A stretch of 64,000 nucleotides of DNA, taken from assembly GCF_018332695.1 (NCBI RefSeq), contig NZ_BOQN01000021.1, forward strand, positions 1 through 64,000, in the 5' to 3' direction. Positions 23,965 to 32,472 of this stretch are shown here, piece by piece; within the stretch, counting starts at the first letter, position 1, and each line of letters begins with the position of its first letter. A program made the position numbers and the translations under genes. The DNA is from Paractinoplanes toevensis. Lineage in GTDB: Bacteria > Actinomycetota > Actinomycetes > Mycobacteriales > Micromonosporaceae. Below the pieces are notes generated by a model. It was not told where the DNA came from. It did not search any database and saw only the letters and a list, made by a program, of their open reading frames with translations.

Positions 23965-26058
23965 ATGCGGATTGGCTGGCTGCCGCGGGTGTGGTGGCGG
24001 TTCGTGGCCGCTCCGCTGGCGATCTGGTTGCTGCTGACCGCCGGCGGCGCGGCGGCGCTGCTGTGGGCGCAGAATCGGGGCCGGGCCGCCGTGGTGCAGC
24101 GGTTCGACCTGCGGCTGGACCTGATGGCGGACTTCGTGGCCAGCTACGTCGCGGATCTGATCGACCGTGAGCGGGTTCAGGCGCAGGCTCTGCTGGCCGA
24201 TTCCGTGGTGAGCCAGCGGGACTTCACCCGCTCGGTGGCCGGGTTCGGCTACCCCGCCGCCGTGCTGCTGGATGCCCGCGGCCGGCTGCTGCACGCCGTG
24301 CCGCCCGATCCGTCGCAGCGCGGGCGAGACCTGACCGGCCGCTACGCGCACCTGCGGACCGCCGTGTACGACGGGCGGCCGGCGGTGTCGCAGGTGGTCC
24401 GGTCGGCGGTACGGAAAGACTTCGTCGTGGCGTTCGCCGTCCCCTTCGACACGACCTCGGGACGGCGGGTGTTCTCCGGCGCGGTCACGATCGCCCGCAG
24501 CCCGCTGTCGGCGTATCTGTCCAGCGCCTGGACGCTGGCCGGCATCCAGGTGCAGCTGACCGACTCCGCCGGGGCGGTCGCGGCCAGCAACCACACCATC
24601 CGGACCAGCACACCGTCGCTGTCCGCCGACAACCCGGACCTGGCCCGCGCGCTGACCCACCATGACCGTGGCCGGTATCAGGCCGGTGGACGGTGGTGGC
24701 GGTACGTGTCACTGCCCATTCCCGCAACACCGTGGCGGCTGTCGGCGACCGTCCCGGAGGACGTCCTGTTCGCCTCCGTGCGCGGCAACGAGATCGCCGG
24801 GCAAGCCGCGCTGGCTACCGCCGCCGGGGTGGGGCTGCTGGTCGTCGCGGCCGCCGCCCGTGCCCGACGGCACCGCCGCGAGCTGCAGATCAGCGAACAG
24901 CGCTTCCGCAAGGTGTTCGACCACTCCCGGATCGGCATGATCATCACCGACCCGCGCGGTCGGTTCCTGCGGATCAACCCGGCATTCGCGCAGATGCTCG
25001 GCCGCCCGGTCGACGAACTCGTCGGCAAACACTTCGCCGACATCACCCATCCCGACGACAAAGACACCGGCCTGGAAGTGCTGCGTGACTGCCTCGCCGG
25101 CCGGCTCGACAGCTTCGAACTCCACAAACGCTATCGGCACGCCGACGGGCACCTGATCGAAGCCGTGGTGACCAGTGCCCTGCTCCGCGAGCCGGGTGGC
25201 AGCCCGCAGTTCTTCGCGACCCAGATCATCGACGTGACCGAACGCCACGCGCTGCAACGCGCCCGCGACCGCCAGCAGGCCGAACTCACCGAACGCGCCG
25301 AACAGCTGCAGCAGGTCAACGCTCAGATGGCCGACTTCATGGCCATGCTGACCCACGACGTACGCCAGCCGCTGACCGGCATCATCGGCCGGGGCGAGCT
25401 GCTGATCGAGGAGTGGGCCGACCTGTCCGACGACGACCGGATCCGGTACGTGCGGCAGATGACCGCCGCCGGGCACCGCGCCGACCAACTCGTCGACGAA
25501 ATCCTCACCCTCGCCCAACTCGACGCCGGCGCCCTCATCGCCCGCCCCAAACCGGTCGACCTCAGCCACCTTGTCGCCGAAGCCGCCACCGCGCACGCCG
25601 CGGGCTCCGCTCAGCCCATCAAGGTGTTGGCCCCCGACCAGGCAATCGCCCTCGCGGACCCGGCCCATCTCCAGCTGATCCTCGCCAACCTGCTCGGCAA
25701 CGCGCTCAAGTACGGCGCCCCACCGGTCACCGTCACCGCCACCCACCACCGCGGCCACGTCGAGATTCGGGTCACCGACAACGGCGAAGGCGTGCCACCC
25801 GCGTTCGTAGCGCACCTGTTCGAAAGGTTCGCCCGCGCCGACACCGGTGTCGCTCTCACCAAGCGAGGCACCGGCCTCGGCCTCTATCTCGTCCAGCGAC
25901 TCGCCCAGGCCGGCGGGATCACCGTCGCCTACCGGCCGCACCGCCCGCACGGCTCCACCTTCGTACTCACCGTTCCGCGCACCGCCGCACCCAACACCAT
26001 CAGCGGCACCACGACACTGCACCGGGATCGGATCGACCCCGCCACGACGAAGGGCTGA
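23965..26058 (+). CDS. Orphan PAS-domain sensor histidine kinase
   Basis: The 697-residue kinase has a helix at ~10-32, an extracytoplasmic sensor (~33-275, dCache-like in length), a second helix (~277-297), a PAS domain at ~310-425 (FRKVFDHSRIGMIITDPRGRFL, ITHPDDKDTGLEVL), a HisKA domain with phospho-acceptor His464 in MLTHDVRQPL, and HATPase_c with the N box LANLLGNALKYG, G1 DNGEGVP and G2 GTGLGLYLV. No response regulator is adjacent: the next gene converges on its stop with only 7 bp between. It must signal to a distant partner. An AGGG site precedes the ATG. Confidence 0.92.
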   Translation: MRIGWLPRVWWRFVAAPLAIWLLLTAGGAAALLWAQNRGRAAVVQRFDLRLDLMADFVASYVADLIDRERVQAQALLADSVVSQRDFTRSVAGFGYPAAVLLDARGRLLHAVPPDPSQRGRDLTGRYAHLRTAVYDGRPAVSQVVRSAVRKDFVVAFAVPFDTTSGRRVFSGAVTIARSPLSAYLSSAWTLAGIQVQLTDSAGAVAASNHTIRTSTPSLSADNPDLARALTHHDRGRYQAGGRWWRYVSLPIPATPWRLSATVPEDVLFASVRGNEIAGQAALATAAGVGLLVVAAAARARRHRRELQISEQRFRKVFDHSRIGMIITDPRGRFLRINPAFAQMLGRPVDELVGKHFADITHPDDKDTGLEVLRDCLAGRLDSFELHKRYRHADGHLIEAVVTSALLREPGGSPQFFATQIIDVTERHALQRARDRQQAELTERAEQLQQVNAQMADFMAMLTHDVRQPLTGIIGRGELLIEEWADLSDDDRIRYVRQMTAAGHRADQLVDEILTLAQLDAGALIARPKPVDLSHLVAEAATAHAAGSAQPIKVLAPDQAIALADPAHLQLILANLLGNALKYGAPPVTVTATHHRGHVEIRVTDNGEGVPPAFVAHLFERFARADTGVALTKRGTGLGLYLVQRLAQAGGITVAYRPHRPHGSTFVLTVPRTAAPNTISGTTTLHRDRIDPATTKG

Positions 26059-26065
26059 CGGCTCC

Positions 26066-27085
26066 TCAACGCCTCCGGATGGTCCGGGTCAGCATCCAGA
26101 GGGACGCCAGGGTGGCGGGGAAGGCCAGCAGCCAGGTTGCCCACCAGGGGCCGTCACCGAGCCACTGCACGAAGGCGCCGCCGCAGATCAGTACGCTCAC
26201 GGCGCCGCCGAGGATCCGGCCCGGGCGGGTGCGGTAGAACGGCTCCTTGCGGATCGGCTCGTGCCGGGAGACCGCGAGCGCGTAGTCCTCGACCGGGCCG
26301 AACTCCTCCTCCGGTGTGCGGCCCGACTCGGCCACATGTGCGCGGGCCTCGCGGGCGAGGTCACCGGCGCGCTCCGGGGCGAGGTCGTAGCGGCCGATCA
26401 GCAGGCCGGTCAGGCGGGTCAGCCACGCCTCGGCGCCGGTCGGCCGAGCCGTCCGCGGGGTGGGTGCGACGTGCGGCACGAGCTCGGTGGGCTTTTTCGG
26501 GGCGCGCGTCAGCAGATAAAGACCGACCAGCGCGACCGCGACGATCGCCGGTGCCGGGACGGGGAAGAGGTGTTCGCGGGACAGCCCCGTGTAGGCCGCT
26601 GCCGCACCCGCCCCGAAGACCACGGCCGCGATGTAGCTGAACTTCGCCAGGTGGGGCCGGCCGGACGCACGCAGGGCCTGCGGGACACCCCGGACCGCGA
26701 ACAACGCCACGATCAGCAGTGCGGTGCCGGTGAGGGCCGCGGCGGTGGCCGGGAACGACCAGGTGTGTTCCTTTGCGGCGAAGAACAGCGGCAGCACGGT
26801 GGCGGCCAGCGACAGCACGAACAGCTGGCCGGTCAGGTGGCCCATCGGGGTCAGGCCGTCGCGGTCGACCTTCTCCAGCAGCTCCGGCGGCTGCTCGGCG
26901 GCCGTCGTCGCGGCGAACTCCTTCGGGTCACCGAACGCTTCGTACGGGGACTCGCCGGTGTATTCGCAGTGGGCGCGCACGTCCGCGATGATCGGGTTTG
27001 CGGCGTGGTAGCCCAGGCCCTCGTCACCCAGAGCTATCCGTGCCTTCAGTTCCCAGCCCTCGAACGGCTCGGTCTTGGCCATCAT
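26066..27085 (-). CDS. Polytopic membrane protein co-transcribed with PadR regulator
   Basis: The 339-residue protein has a soluble N-terminal ~75 residues, four hydrophobic helices at ~80-205, a soluble loop with a helical segment like a small permease-associated domain, and a final helix pair (ILGGAVSVLICGGAFVQWL, WWATWLLAFPATLASLWML). ATG 27085 overlaps the PadR stop as ATGA and has GAGGAGAG upstream. Such PadR-linked membrane proteins (some annotated permease prefix domain proteins) are widespread in actinomycetes. No enzymatic motif was seen. Confidence 0.78.
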   Translation of the reverse strand: MMAKTEPFEGWELKARIALGDEGLGYHAANPIIADVRAHCEYTGESPYEAFGDPKEFAATTAAEQPPELLEKVDRDGLTPMGHLTGQLFVLSLAATVLPLFFAAKEHTWSFPATAAALTGTALLIVALFAVRGVPQALRASGRPHLAKFSYIAAVVFGAGAAAAYTGLSREHLFPVPAPAIVAVALVGLYLLTRAPKKPTELVPHVAPTPRTARPTGAEAWLTRLTGLLIGRYDLAPERAGDLAREARAHVAESGRTPEEEFGPVEDYALAVSRHEPIRKEPFYRTRPGRILGGAVSVLICGGAFVQWLGDGPWWATWLLAFPATLASLWMLTRTIRRR

Positions 27086-27429
27086 GAGCTCTCCTCGGTC
27101 GACGTGGTGAGCATGCGATCGAACGCGGCGGCGAAGGCGCGCCACCGGTCGCGCTCGGCGGTGAGGCGGTCGCGGCCGGCGGGGGTGATGGCGTAGACCT
27201 TCCGGCCCGGGCCGCCCTCGCCCGGCTGCCAGTCGGCGGCCACCGCCCCGGCCGCCTCGAGCCGGCCGAGCACCGGGTAGAGCGCGCCGCCCTTGATCTG
27301 ACCGACTCCGTGCTCGGCCAGGCGCTGGGCCAGTGCGTACCCGTGGCGGTCGCCCTCGGACAGGACGGCCAGGATCGCGAGGTCCAGTGCCCCGCGCAGC
27401 CATCCCCCGGCCGGATCAGCCTCCACCAC
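27082..27429 (-). CDS. PadR-family transcriptional regulator
   Basis: The 115-residue protein has the PadR winged helix: LRGALDLAILAVLSEGDRHGYALAQRL, then IKGGALYPVLGRLEAAGAV and RKVYAITPAGRDRL. PadR dimers repress membrane-protein or detoxification genes until a ligand binds. GTG 27429 follows GGGAGGAG. It is translationally coupled (ATGA) to the membrane-protein gene, which is its obvious target. Confidence 0.92.
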   Translation of the reverse strand: MVEADPAGGWLRGALDLAILAVLSEGDRHGYALAQRLAEHGVGQIKGGALYPVLGRLEAAGAVAADWQPGEGGPGRKVYAITPAGRDRLTAERDRWRAFAAAFDRMLTTSTEESS

Positions 27430-27451
27430 CGCTCAGCTCCTCCCGGTCCCG

Positions 27452-27489
27452 ACTAGTCGCCATCGGTTACTAGTCCGAATCCAGACTAG
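27452..27489. promoter_or_regulatory. Three ACTAG repeats upstream of padR
   Basis: ACTAGT at 27452-27457, ACTAGT at 27469-27474 and ACTAG at 27485-27489 are spaced 16-17 bp apart, just upstream of the padR start. CTAG is rare in such GC-rich DNA, so three copies in 38 bp are conspicuous. They may be PadR binding sites. Confidence 0.45.
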
Positions 27490-27496
27490 CAGGCGC

Positions 27497-28288
27497 CTAC
27501 AGGTGTGCGAGCAGCGCCCGCGGGCGATCCAGCGGCACGATGTGACCGCACCCCGGAATGAGATGCCCGTCGAGGTCGTCGGCGATCGGCTGCAGCTGGC
27601 GGTGCAACGCGTCGCCGACCGGCCGGGCGCCGATCGCCGTCACCGGCATCGGCAGGCGCCGCGGCGCCTCCGACGCGATCTGGCCGGCGGTCACGCTCAT
27701 CGCGCGATAGTGCGCGAAGGCGCAGCGCAGGCTTTCCATCCCGGTGTACGCCGTGACGAACGCATCCCGCAGGTCGCCGCCGACACCTGACCCGTCGAAC
27801 GTGCCGGCGCGCAGGAAGAAGTCGAGGTACTCCCCCTCGCGGCCGGCCAGAACCTGTTCGGCCAGGCCCGGGACCTGGTGGAAGCCGAACCACCACGGCG
27901 GGGTGAAGCCTTCGGCCCCCGGCAGCCCGCCGAGCACCGCCTCCATCACCACCAGCCGGGTGACCCGTTCGGGATGGCGCAGAGCGAGCAGCACCGCCGG
28001 CGGCGCCCCCAGGTCGAGGGCCATCACCTCGGCGGCGGGGATGTCCAGGGCGTCGAGCAGTGCCCGGGCGTCCTCCGCGAGCGTGCCCGCGTCGTACCCG
28101 CCGGATGCCCGCGTGGTGCCGCCGAGCCCGCGCAGATCCGGCGCGATCACCCGCCGGGTGCGGGCCAGCTCGGGGATGACCGCGGACCAGACCTGCCAGG
28201 TGTGCGGAAACCCGTGCAGCAGAAGGATCGCCGGGCCGTCACCGGCGACCGTCACGTTGATCTCGATGCCGTTGGCCGCGACGCGCAT
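27497..28288 (-). CDS. Alpha/beta hydrolase with Asp nucleophile (epoxide-hydrolase-like)
   Basis: The 263-residue protein has the oxyanion segment LLHGFPHTWQVW, a nucleophile elbow VMALDLGAPPA in which Asp replaces Ser, and a catalytic His in GCGHIVP. An Asp nucleophile is typical of epoxide hydrolases and haloalkane or haloacetate dehalogenases. ATG 28288 is chosen at the start of the fold. It is divergent from an HxlR regulator with a 95-bp spacer carrying a perfect inverted repeat, so it is likely induced by the electrophile that HxlR senses. Confidence 0.88.
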   Translation of the reverse strand: MRVAANGIEINVTVAGDGPAILLLHGFPHTWQVWSAVIPELARTRRVIAPDLRGLGGTTRASGGYDAGTLAEDARALLDALDIPAAEVMALDLGAPPAVLLALRHPERVTRLVVMEAVLGGLPGAEGFTPPWWFGFHQVPGLAEQVLAGREGEYLDFFLRAGTFDGSGVGGDLRDAFVTAYTGMESLRCAFAHYRAMSVTAGQIASEAPRRLPMPVTAIGARPVGDALHRQLQPIADDLDGHLIPGCGHIVPLDRPRALLAHL

Positions 28289-28302
28289 GTCACTCCCGGG
28301 TT

Positions 28303-28319
28303 GGTAACCATCAGTTACC
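28303..28319. promoter_or_regulatory. HxlR-type operator GGTAAC-N5-GTTACC
   Basis: GGTAACCATCAGTTACC is a perfect inverted repeat with a 5-bp spacer in the divergent region between the hydrolase and hxlR-type genes. A second partial copy (GGTAACTCC) overlaps the hxlR-type start region. This suggests autoregulation and control of the hydrolase. Confidence 0.65.
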
Positions 28320-28383
28320 TGATTACCGTAAGGACGGCTAGGATCGGGCGGAAGAACGCACTTCGCCGGAAGGTGGTAACTCC

Positions 28384-28761
28384 GTGGTGCCTGCCCGCCG
28401 GGGTGACCTGTTCGATCCGGCCTGCCCCACCCGGCGTCTGCTCGACCGGGTCGGCGGCAAGTGGGTCGCCATGATCGTGAAGGTGCTGGCCGAGGCCGAG
28501 CCGGACGAGTTGGGCTTCGCCGAGCTCCGGCGCCGCGTCCCCGGCATCTCGCACAAGATGCTGGCCCAGACCCTGCGATCGCTGACCGCCGACGGCCTGG
28601 CCGATCGGCGGGTGGAGCCCTCCACCCCACCCCGGGTGCATTACCGGCTCACCGACCTGGGCCGCTCGCTCGACGAGCCGCTCGCCGCCCTGCGCGAGTG
28701 GGCCGAACGCCACATGCCGGACATCGATGACTTCGCCCGGCGGGGCGGCACATCTCCGTAG
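28384..28761 (+). CDS. HxlR-family transcriptional regulator
   Basis: The 125-residue protein has the HxlR winged helix (CPTRRLLDRVGGKWVAMIVKVL, FAELRRRVPGISHKMLAQTLRSL). The conserved Cys14 at the helix start (FDPACPT) is the residue that senses reactive electrophiles in relatives such as HypR and QorR. The start is GTG 28384 (or 28387) behind GGAAGGTGG. It is divergent from the Asp-nucleophile hydrolase. Confidence 0.92.
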   Translation: MVPARRGDLFDPACPTRRLLDRVGGKWVAMIVKVLAEAEPDELGFAELRRRVPGISHKMLAQTLRSLTADGLADRRVEPSTPPRVHYRLTDLGRSLDEPLAALREWAERHMPDIDDFARRGGTSP

Positions 28762-28782
28762 CGGCAATATCTATTTCACCTA

Positions 28783-28796
28783 TAGGATTACTATTC
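28783..28796 (+). promoter_or_regulatory. Candidate -10 box for a leaderless transcript
   Basis: TAGGAT (28783-28788) ends 8 bases before the ATG of the next gene, within an AT-rich 30-base patch unlike the surroundings. That spacing fits a leaderless mRNA, common in actinobacteria. AGGA in the same place could instead act as a ribosome site. Confidence 0.4.
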
Positions 28797-30119
28797 ATGA
28801 GTGTGCTCGATGCCGTTGGCAACACACCGCTGATCCGGCTCACCCGCGTCACCGCCGGCATCGACGCCGCCGTGCACCTCAAGGCCGAGTTCCTCAACCC
28901 GGGCGGCAGCGTCAAGGACCGGGCCGCGCTCTCGATGGTCGACGCCGCCGAGGCCACCGGCGAGCTTCGTCCCGGTGGGGTGATCGTCGAGGGCACGTCC
29001 GGCAACACCGGCATCGGGCTGGCGATGATCGCCGCGCAGCGCGGCTACCGGGCGCTGGTCGTGGTGCCCGACAAGAGCAGCGGCGAGAAACTCGCGGCAC
29101 TTCGGGCGTACGGCGCCGAGGTGATCGTCACCACCGGCGGGGTCACCCGCGAGGACCCTCGGCACGTCTCGCAGATCGCCGCGCGGCTCGCCGCCGAGAC
29201 TCCGGGCGGATGGCTGGCCGGGCAGTACGACAATCCCGCCAACCCCGGCGCCCATTACGCCACCACCGGCCCGGAGATCTGGCGGCAGACCGGCGGCCGG
29301 GTCACCCACTTCGTGGCCGGGGTCGGCACCGGCGGCACGATCAGCGGCGCGGGCGCCTACCTGCGGGAGACCGGCGCGGTGACCGTCGTCGGCGCCGATC
29401 CGGAGAACTCGGTGTACGGCGGCGGCGACGGCAGTCCGTACTACGTGGAGAGCATCGGGCACTACGTCCACCCGGACACCACCGAGGACGTGTGGCCGCA
29501 GTCCTACGACCCGAAGGTGGCCGACCGCATCGAGCGGGTCGGCGACCGGGAGTCGATCGAGATGACCCGCCGGCTGGCCCGCGAGGAGGGGATCCTGGTG
29601 GGCGCCTCCACCGGGACGGCGGTGGTGGCGGCGCTGCGGGTGGCTCGCGAGCTCGGGCCGGACGGGCTCGTGGTCGTCCTCGCGCCGGACTCCGGGCGGG
29701 CCTACCTGTCGAAATACTTCGACGACGGCTGGCTGCGCCGGACCGGTTTTCCCGCGCCGGCGGTGCCGGGGCCGCTGATCGGGGACGGCCCGGTGCGGCC
29801 GGCGGTCCTCGCGCCGATCACCGGCCGGGCGGGCGACCTGCCCGCCGGACCGGGGGTCGCGCTGTTGCTGCTGCCCCGCACGCAGCGGGCGGGCACCGGC
29901 CCGGCGCCCGGTGACGTGGCCGGCTCGGTGCCGCTCGGCGGGGCCGCGGCGGCGGACACTCCGCTCGCGGCCCTGGCCGAGCCCGCGCCGCCGACGGCCG
30001 GGGTGCACGAGCCGGTGGCGGACGCTCTCGCCCGCACACCGGCCGATGCCCGGTGGCTCGCCGTCCTCACCGACGGGCGGATCACCGGCGTGATCGCCCG
30101 CGCCGACTACTTCAGATAG
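28797..30119 (+). CDS. Cystathionine beta-synthase/cysteine synthase-like PLP enzyme
   Basis: Residues ~1-320 form a fold-type II PLP enzyme: GNTPLIRL, the Schiff-base Lys in NPGGSVKDR (~Lys43), the substrate loop EGTSGNTGIGLA and the phosphate loop GVGTGGTISG. FDDGWLRR ends the catalytic core as in cystathionine beta-synthases. The C-terminal ~110 residues sit where a CBS pair would be but are degenerate and Ala/Pro-rich; only the end (WLAVLTDGRITGVIARADYF) looks like a CBS half. It condenses serine or O-acetylserine with homocysteine or sulfide. It follows the HxlR gene with its own AT-rich promoter. Confidence 0.88.
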   Translation: MSVLDAVGNTPLIRLTRVTAGIDAAVHLKAEFLNPGGSVKDRAALSMVDAAEATGELRPGGVIVEGTSGNTGIGLAMIAAQRGYRALVVVPDKSSGEKLAALRAYGAEVIVTTGGVTREDPRHVSQIAARLAAETPGGWLAGQYDNPANPGAHYATTGPEIWRQTGGRVTHFVAGVGTGGTISGAGAYLRETGAVTVVGADPENSVYGGGDGSPYYVESIGHYVHPDTTEDVWPQSYDPKVADRIERVGDRESIEMTRRLAREEGILVGASTGTAVVAALRVARELGPDGLVVVLAPDSGRAYLSKYFDDGWLRRTGFPAPAVPGPLIGDGPVRPAVLAPITGRAGDLPAGPGVALLLLPRTQRAGTGPAPGDVAGSVPLGGAAAADTPLAALAEPAPPTAGVHEPVADALARTPADARWLAVLTDGRITGVIARADYFR

Positions 30120-31016
30120 CCGACCTCGGCGTACCGCCGGTCGCTTCTCGCACGGCTGGGACGATCTCGTTCGACCAGCGGTCCAGCGCGGCGGGCTCCG
30201 GCGTGCCGCCGCTGGGTGAGAAGAGCATGAAGCCGCCCGCGCCGTGCTCCAGCACGGCTCCGGTCAGTTCCTCGACCCACTGGGCGGCGGAACCTCCGAT
30301 CCACCGGCCGTCGTGGTCCCGGGTTTTCGCCGGCGGCTGGGTGGTCATGCGGCCAGGCAGGTTGAAGATCGTACGGATATCGCCGGGATCGCGGCCGGCG
30401 GCCGCCGCTGCCTCGTCGATGACCGGGCGCGATTCCTGGTATCGCCGGCTCTGCCAGTCCGCGGCGTGGCCGGGGATCCAGCCGTCAGCCACCCGGCCGG
30501 TGGCGGCCAGCGACTTCCGCCCGACGGATCCGGTCCACACGGGAGGGGTGGGCGCAGCGGCCGGCTCGATCTCTCGCACCTGGAAACGGCGCCCCTGGTG
30601 CGTCACCGGCGGGCCGCCGCCGGACAGCAGCCGAACCAGCCGGATCGCCTCTTCGAAGGCCTCGACGGCCGCCCCGGGAGTGAGCCCTGGTACGCCCATG
30701 TCGGCGATGCGGTCCCACCGCCCGCCGGCGCCGACACCCAGCACCACGCGGCCGCCGGACAGTGCGACAGCGTCGTCACCGTGCGCGCCAGCATGGGTGC
30801 GGGCCGCAGCGGCAGGTTCGTGACGTTGGCAAAACCCGACAGTCGGGACGTGCGGCCGAGGATGAGGGCGATGGCGGCGTACGCGTCCAGACGCTCGCCG
30901 AGATAGGGATGGTCGGAGAGCGAGATCAGGTCGAGGCCGTCCTGGTCGGCCTGCTGCGCCATGCGCAGCAGCTCCGGGCCGTCGTCGACGACGGAGTGAG
31001 CACCAAAACTAAAGTG
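30112..31016 (-). pseudogene. LLM-class F420/flavin-dependent oxidoreductase, frameshifted
   Basis: Two frames join into one luciferase-like monooxygenase-family protein. The first part reads FSFGAHSVVDDGPELLRMAQ and FANVTNLPLRPAPMLARTVTTLS. The second frame resumes with LSGGRVVLGVGAGGRWDRI and runs to a stop at 30112. One base is missing near 30766-30768. The N-terminal frame also lacks an in-frame ATG/GTG at the expected place; the first is an ATG ~17 codons in. Two lesions suggest a true pseudogene, although the rest is well conserved. It overlaps the PLP-enzyme stop by 8 bp and follows dinB by about 20 bp. Confidence 0.78.
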
Positions 31017-31038
31017 GCCGGGACACGATCGTGGTGGC

Positions 31039-32400
31039 TCAGCTGCCGCGCGCCGCTGCGGCTCGATCCCAGTCGGGTGGGTCGGCCGGGTGCAGGGCCG
31101 GGTCGTCGGCCGCGAAGGTGTGGACCGGGCCGGGTGGGGTGCCCGGGCCCTCGAAGCGGACGGTCACCCGCCCGTGGCCGCTGCCCCAGACCCAGCCCGC
31201 ACCGTGGTGGTCGTGCCGCAGATCCTGGCCCGGCCGCCAGGCGGTCGGCGGGGCCTCGGGTGGCCCGGCCGTTGCGACCGCCGCCGGGCTGACCGGCGGA
31301 TCGTCGGCGGGAGGGCTGTCGATCATCGAGCCGAACAGGTCGTCCTGGACGAAGCCGGCCAGTGTCGTGGCTCCGACGCCGAGCAGCCGGATGCCGGCGG
31401 AGGTGTCGACCTCGGCCAGCAATCGCCGGGCGAACTGCGCGACCAGCCGGGGGTCGTCGGTGGGCTGGGCGCGCGTCGCCGAGCGGGTGATGGTGGTGAA
31501 GTCGTGGTGGCGGACCTTGATGGTGATGGTGCGGGCCGACAGTCCACCGGAGCGCAGCCGGCCGCCGACCCGGGTCGCGAGCAGATCGATCTCGGTGTTG
31601 AGGCGGGTGCGGTCGGTCAGGTCGACGTCGAAGGTCTCCTCGGCGGAGACGGATTTCGCTTCGCGTTCGCCGACGATCGGCCGGTCGTCGTCGGCTCGGG
31701 CGAGCCGGTAGAGGCCGGCCCCGTGCGCCTGCCCGAACCAGTCGATCAGCTCCGGCAGCTCGACCCGGGCGAGCTCACCGATGGTGTGCAACCCGGCGCG
31801 GCGTAGTCGTTCGGCGGTGGCGGGGCCGACACCGGGGAGCCGGGTGACCGGCAGCGGGTGCAGCAGCGCCCGTTCCTGTCCGGGAGCGCACACGGTCAGC
31901 CCGTCCGGTTTGTGCAGGTCCGAGCCGATCTTCGCGACGAGCTTGGAGGTGGCCACGCCGATCGACGCGGTGACCCCGCCGGTAGCCGCGGCGATGGCCG
32001 TTCTGATCTGTTCGGCCAGCGCGGTGACCCCGGGCACGGACAGGTCGTGGCGGCCCGCGGCGGCCAGGTCGAGGTAGGCCTCGTCGATCGAGACCTGCTC
32101 CATCAGCGGCGACACGTCGGCGAGCAACGCCATCACGACCTCGCTGGTCTTGCGGTAGGCCGCGAACCTCGGGGCGAGAAACGCGGTGCCGGGCGGGCAG
32201 CGCCGTCTCGCCTCGGCGGTCGGCATCGCCGACCGTGCCCCGTACGCGCGTGCCTCGTACGATGCGGTCGCGACGACACCTCGGCCGGCCACCCCGCCGA
32301 CGATGACCGGCCGGCCGCGCAGCGACACCTTGTCGCGCTGCTCGACCGCGGCGAACATCGCGTCGAGGTCAACATGGGCGATGCTCGCCGCCGGTCTCAT
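31039..32400 (-). CDS. dinB: DNA polymerase IV (Y-family translesion polymerase)
   Basis: The 453-residue protein has HVDLDAMFAAVEQRD with the first metal Asp, SYEARAYGARSAMPTAEA, the catalytic SIDEAYLDL, a helix-hairpin-helix (LPGVGPATAERLRRAG) and the little-finger domain with VRHHDFTT. QDDLF near residue 365 resembles a beta-clamp-binding motif. A ~90-residue tail rich in Pro and Asp extends beyond the usual length. It performs error-prone synthesis past lesions. No LexA box was identified in the 72-bp upstream spacer. Confidence 0.95.
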   Translation of the reverse strand: MRPAASIAHVDLDAMFAAVEQRDKVSLRGRPVIVGGVAGRGVVATASYEARAYGARSAMPTAEARRRCPPGTAFLAPRFAAYRKTSEVVMALLADVSPLMEQVSIDEAYLDLAAAGRHDLSVPGVTALAEQIRTAIAAATGGVTASIGVATSKLVAKIGSDLHKPDGLTVCAPGQERALLHPLPVTRLPGVGPATAERLRRAGLHTIGELARVELPELIDWFGQAHGAGLYRLARADDDRPIVGEREAKSVSAEETFDVDLTDRTRLNTEIDLLATRVGGRLRSGGLSARTITIKVRHHDFTTITRSATRAQPTDDPRLVAQFARRLLAEVDTSAGIRLLGVGATTLAGFVQDDLFGSMIDSPPADDPPVSPAAVATAGPPEAPPTAWRPGQDLRHDHHGAGWVWGSGHGRVTVRFEGPGTPPGPVHTFAADDPALHPADPPDWDRAAAARGS

Positions 32401-32472
32401 CGATGCCCCCGCTTCACGGACTCCAGTGTCCGCCAGGGGTACGACAAAAATGCCGCGCCGGAACCCGGGGTG

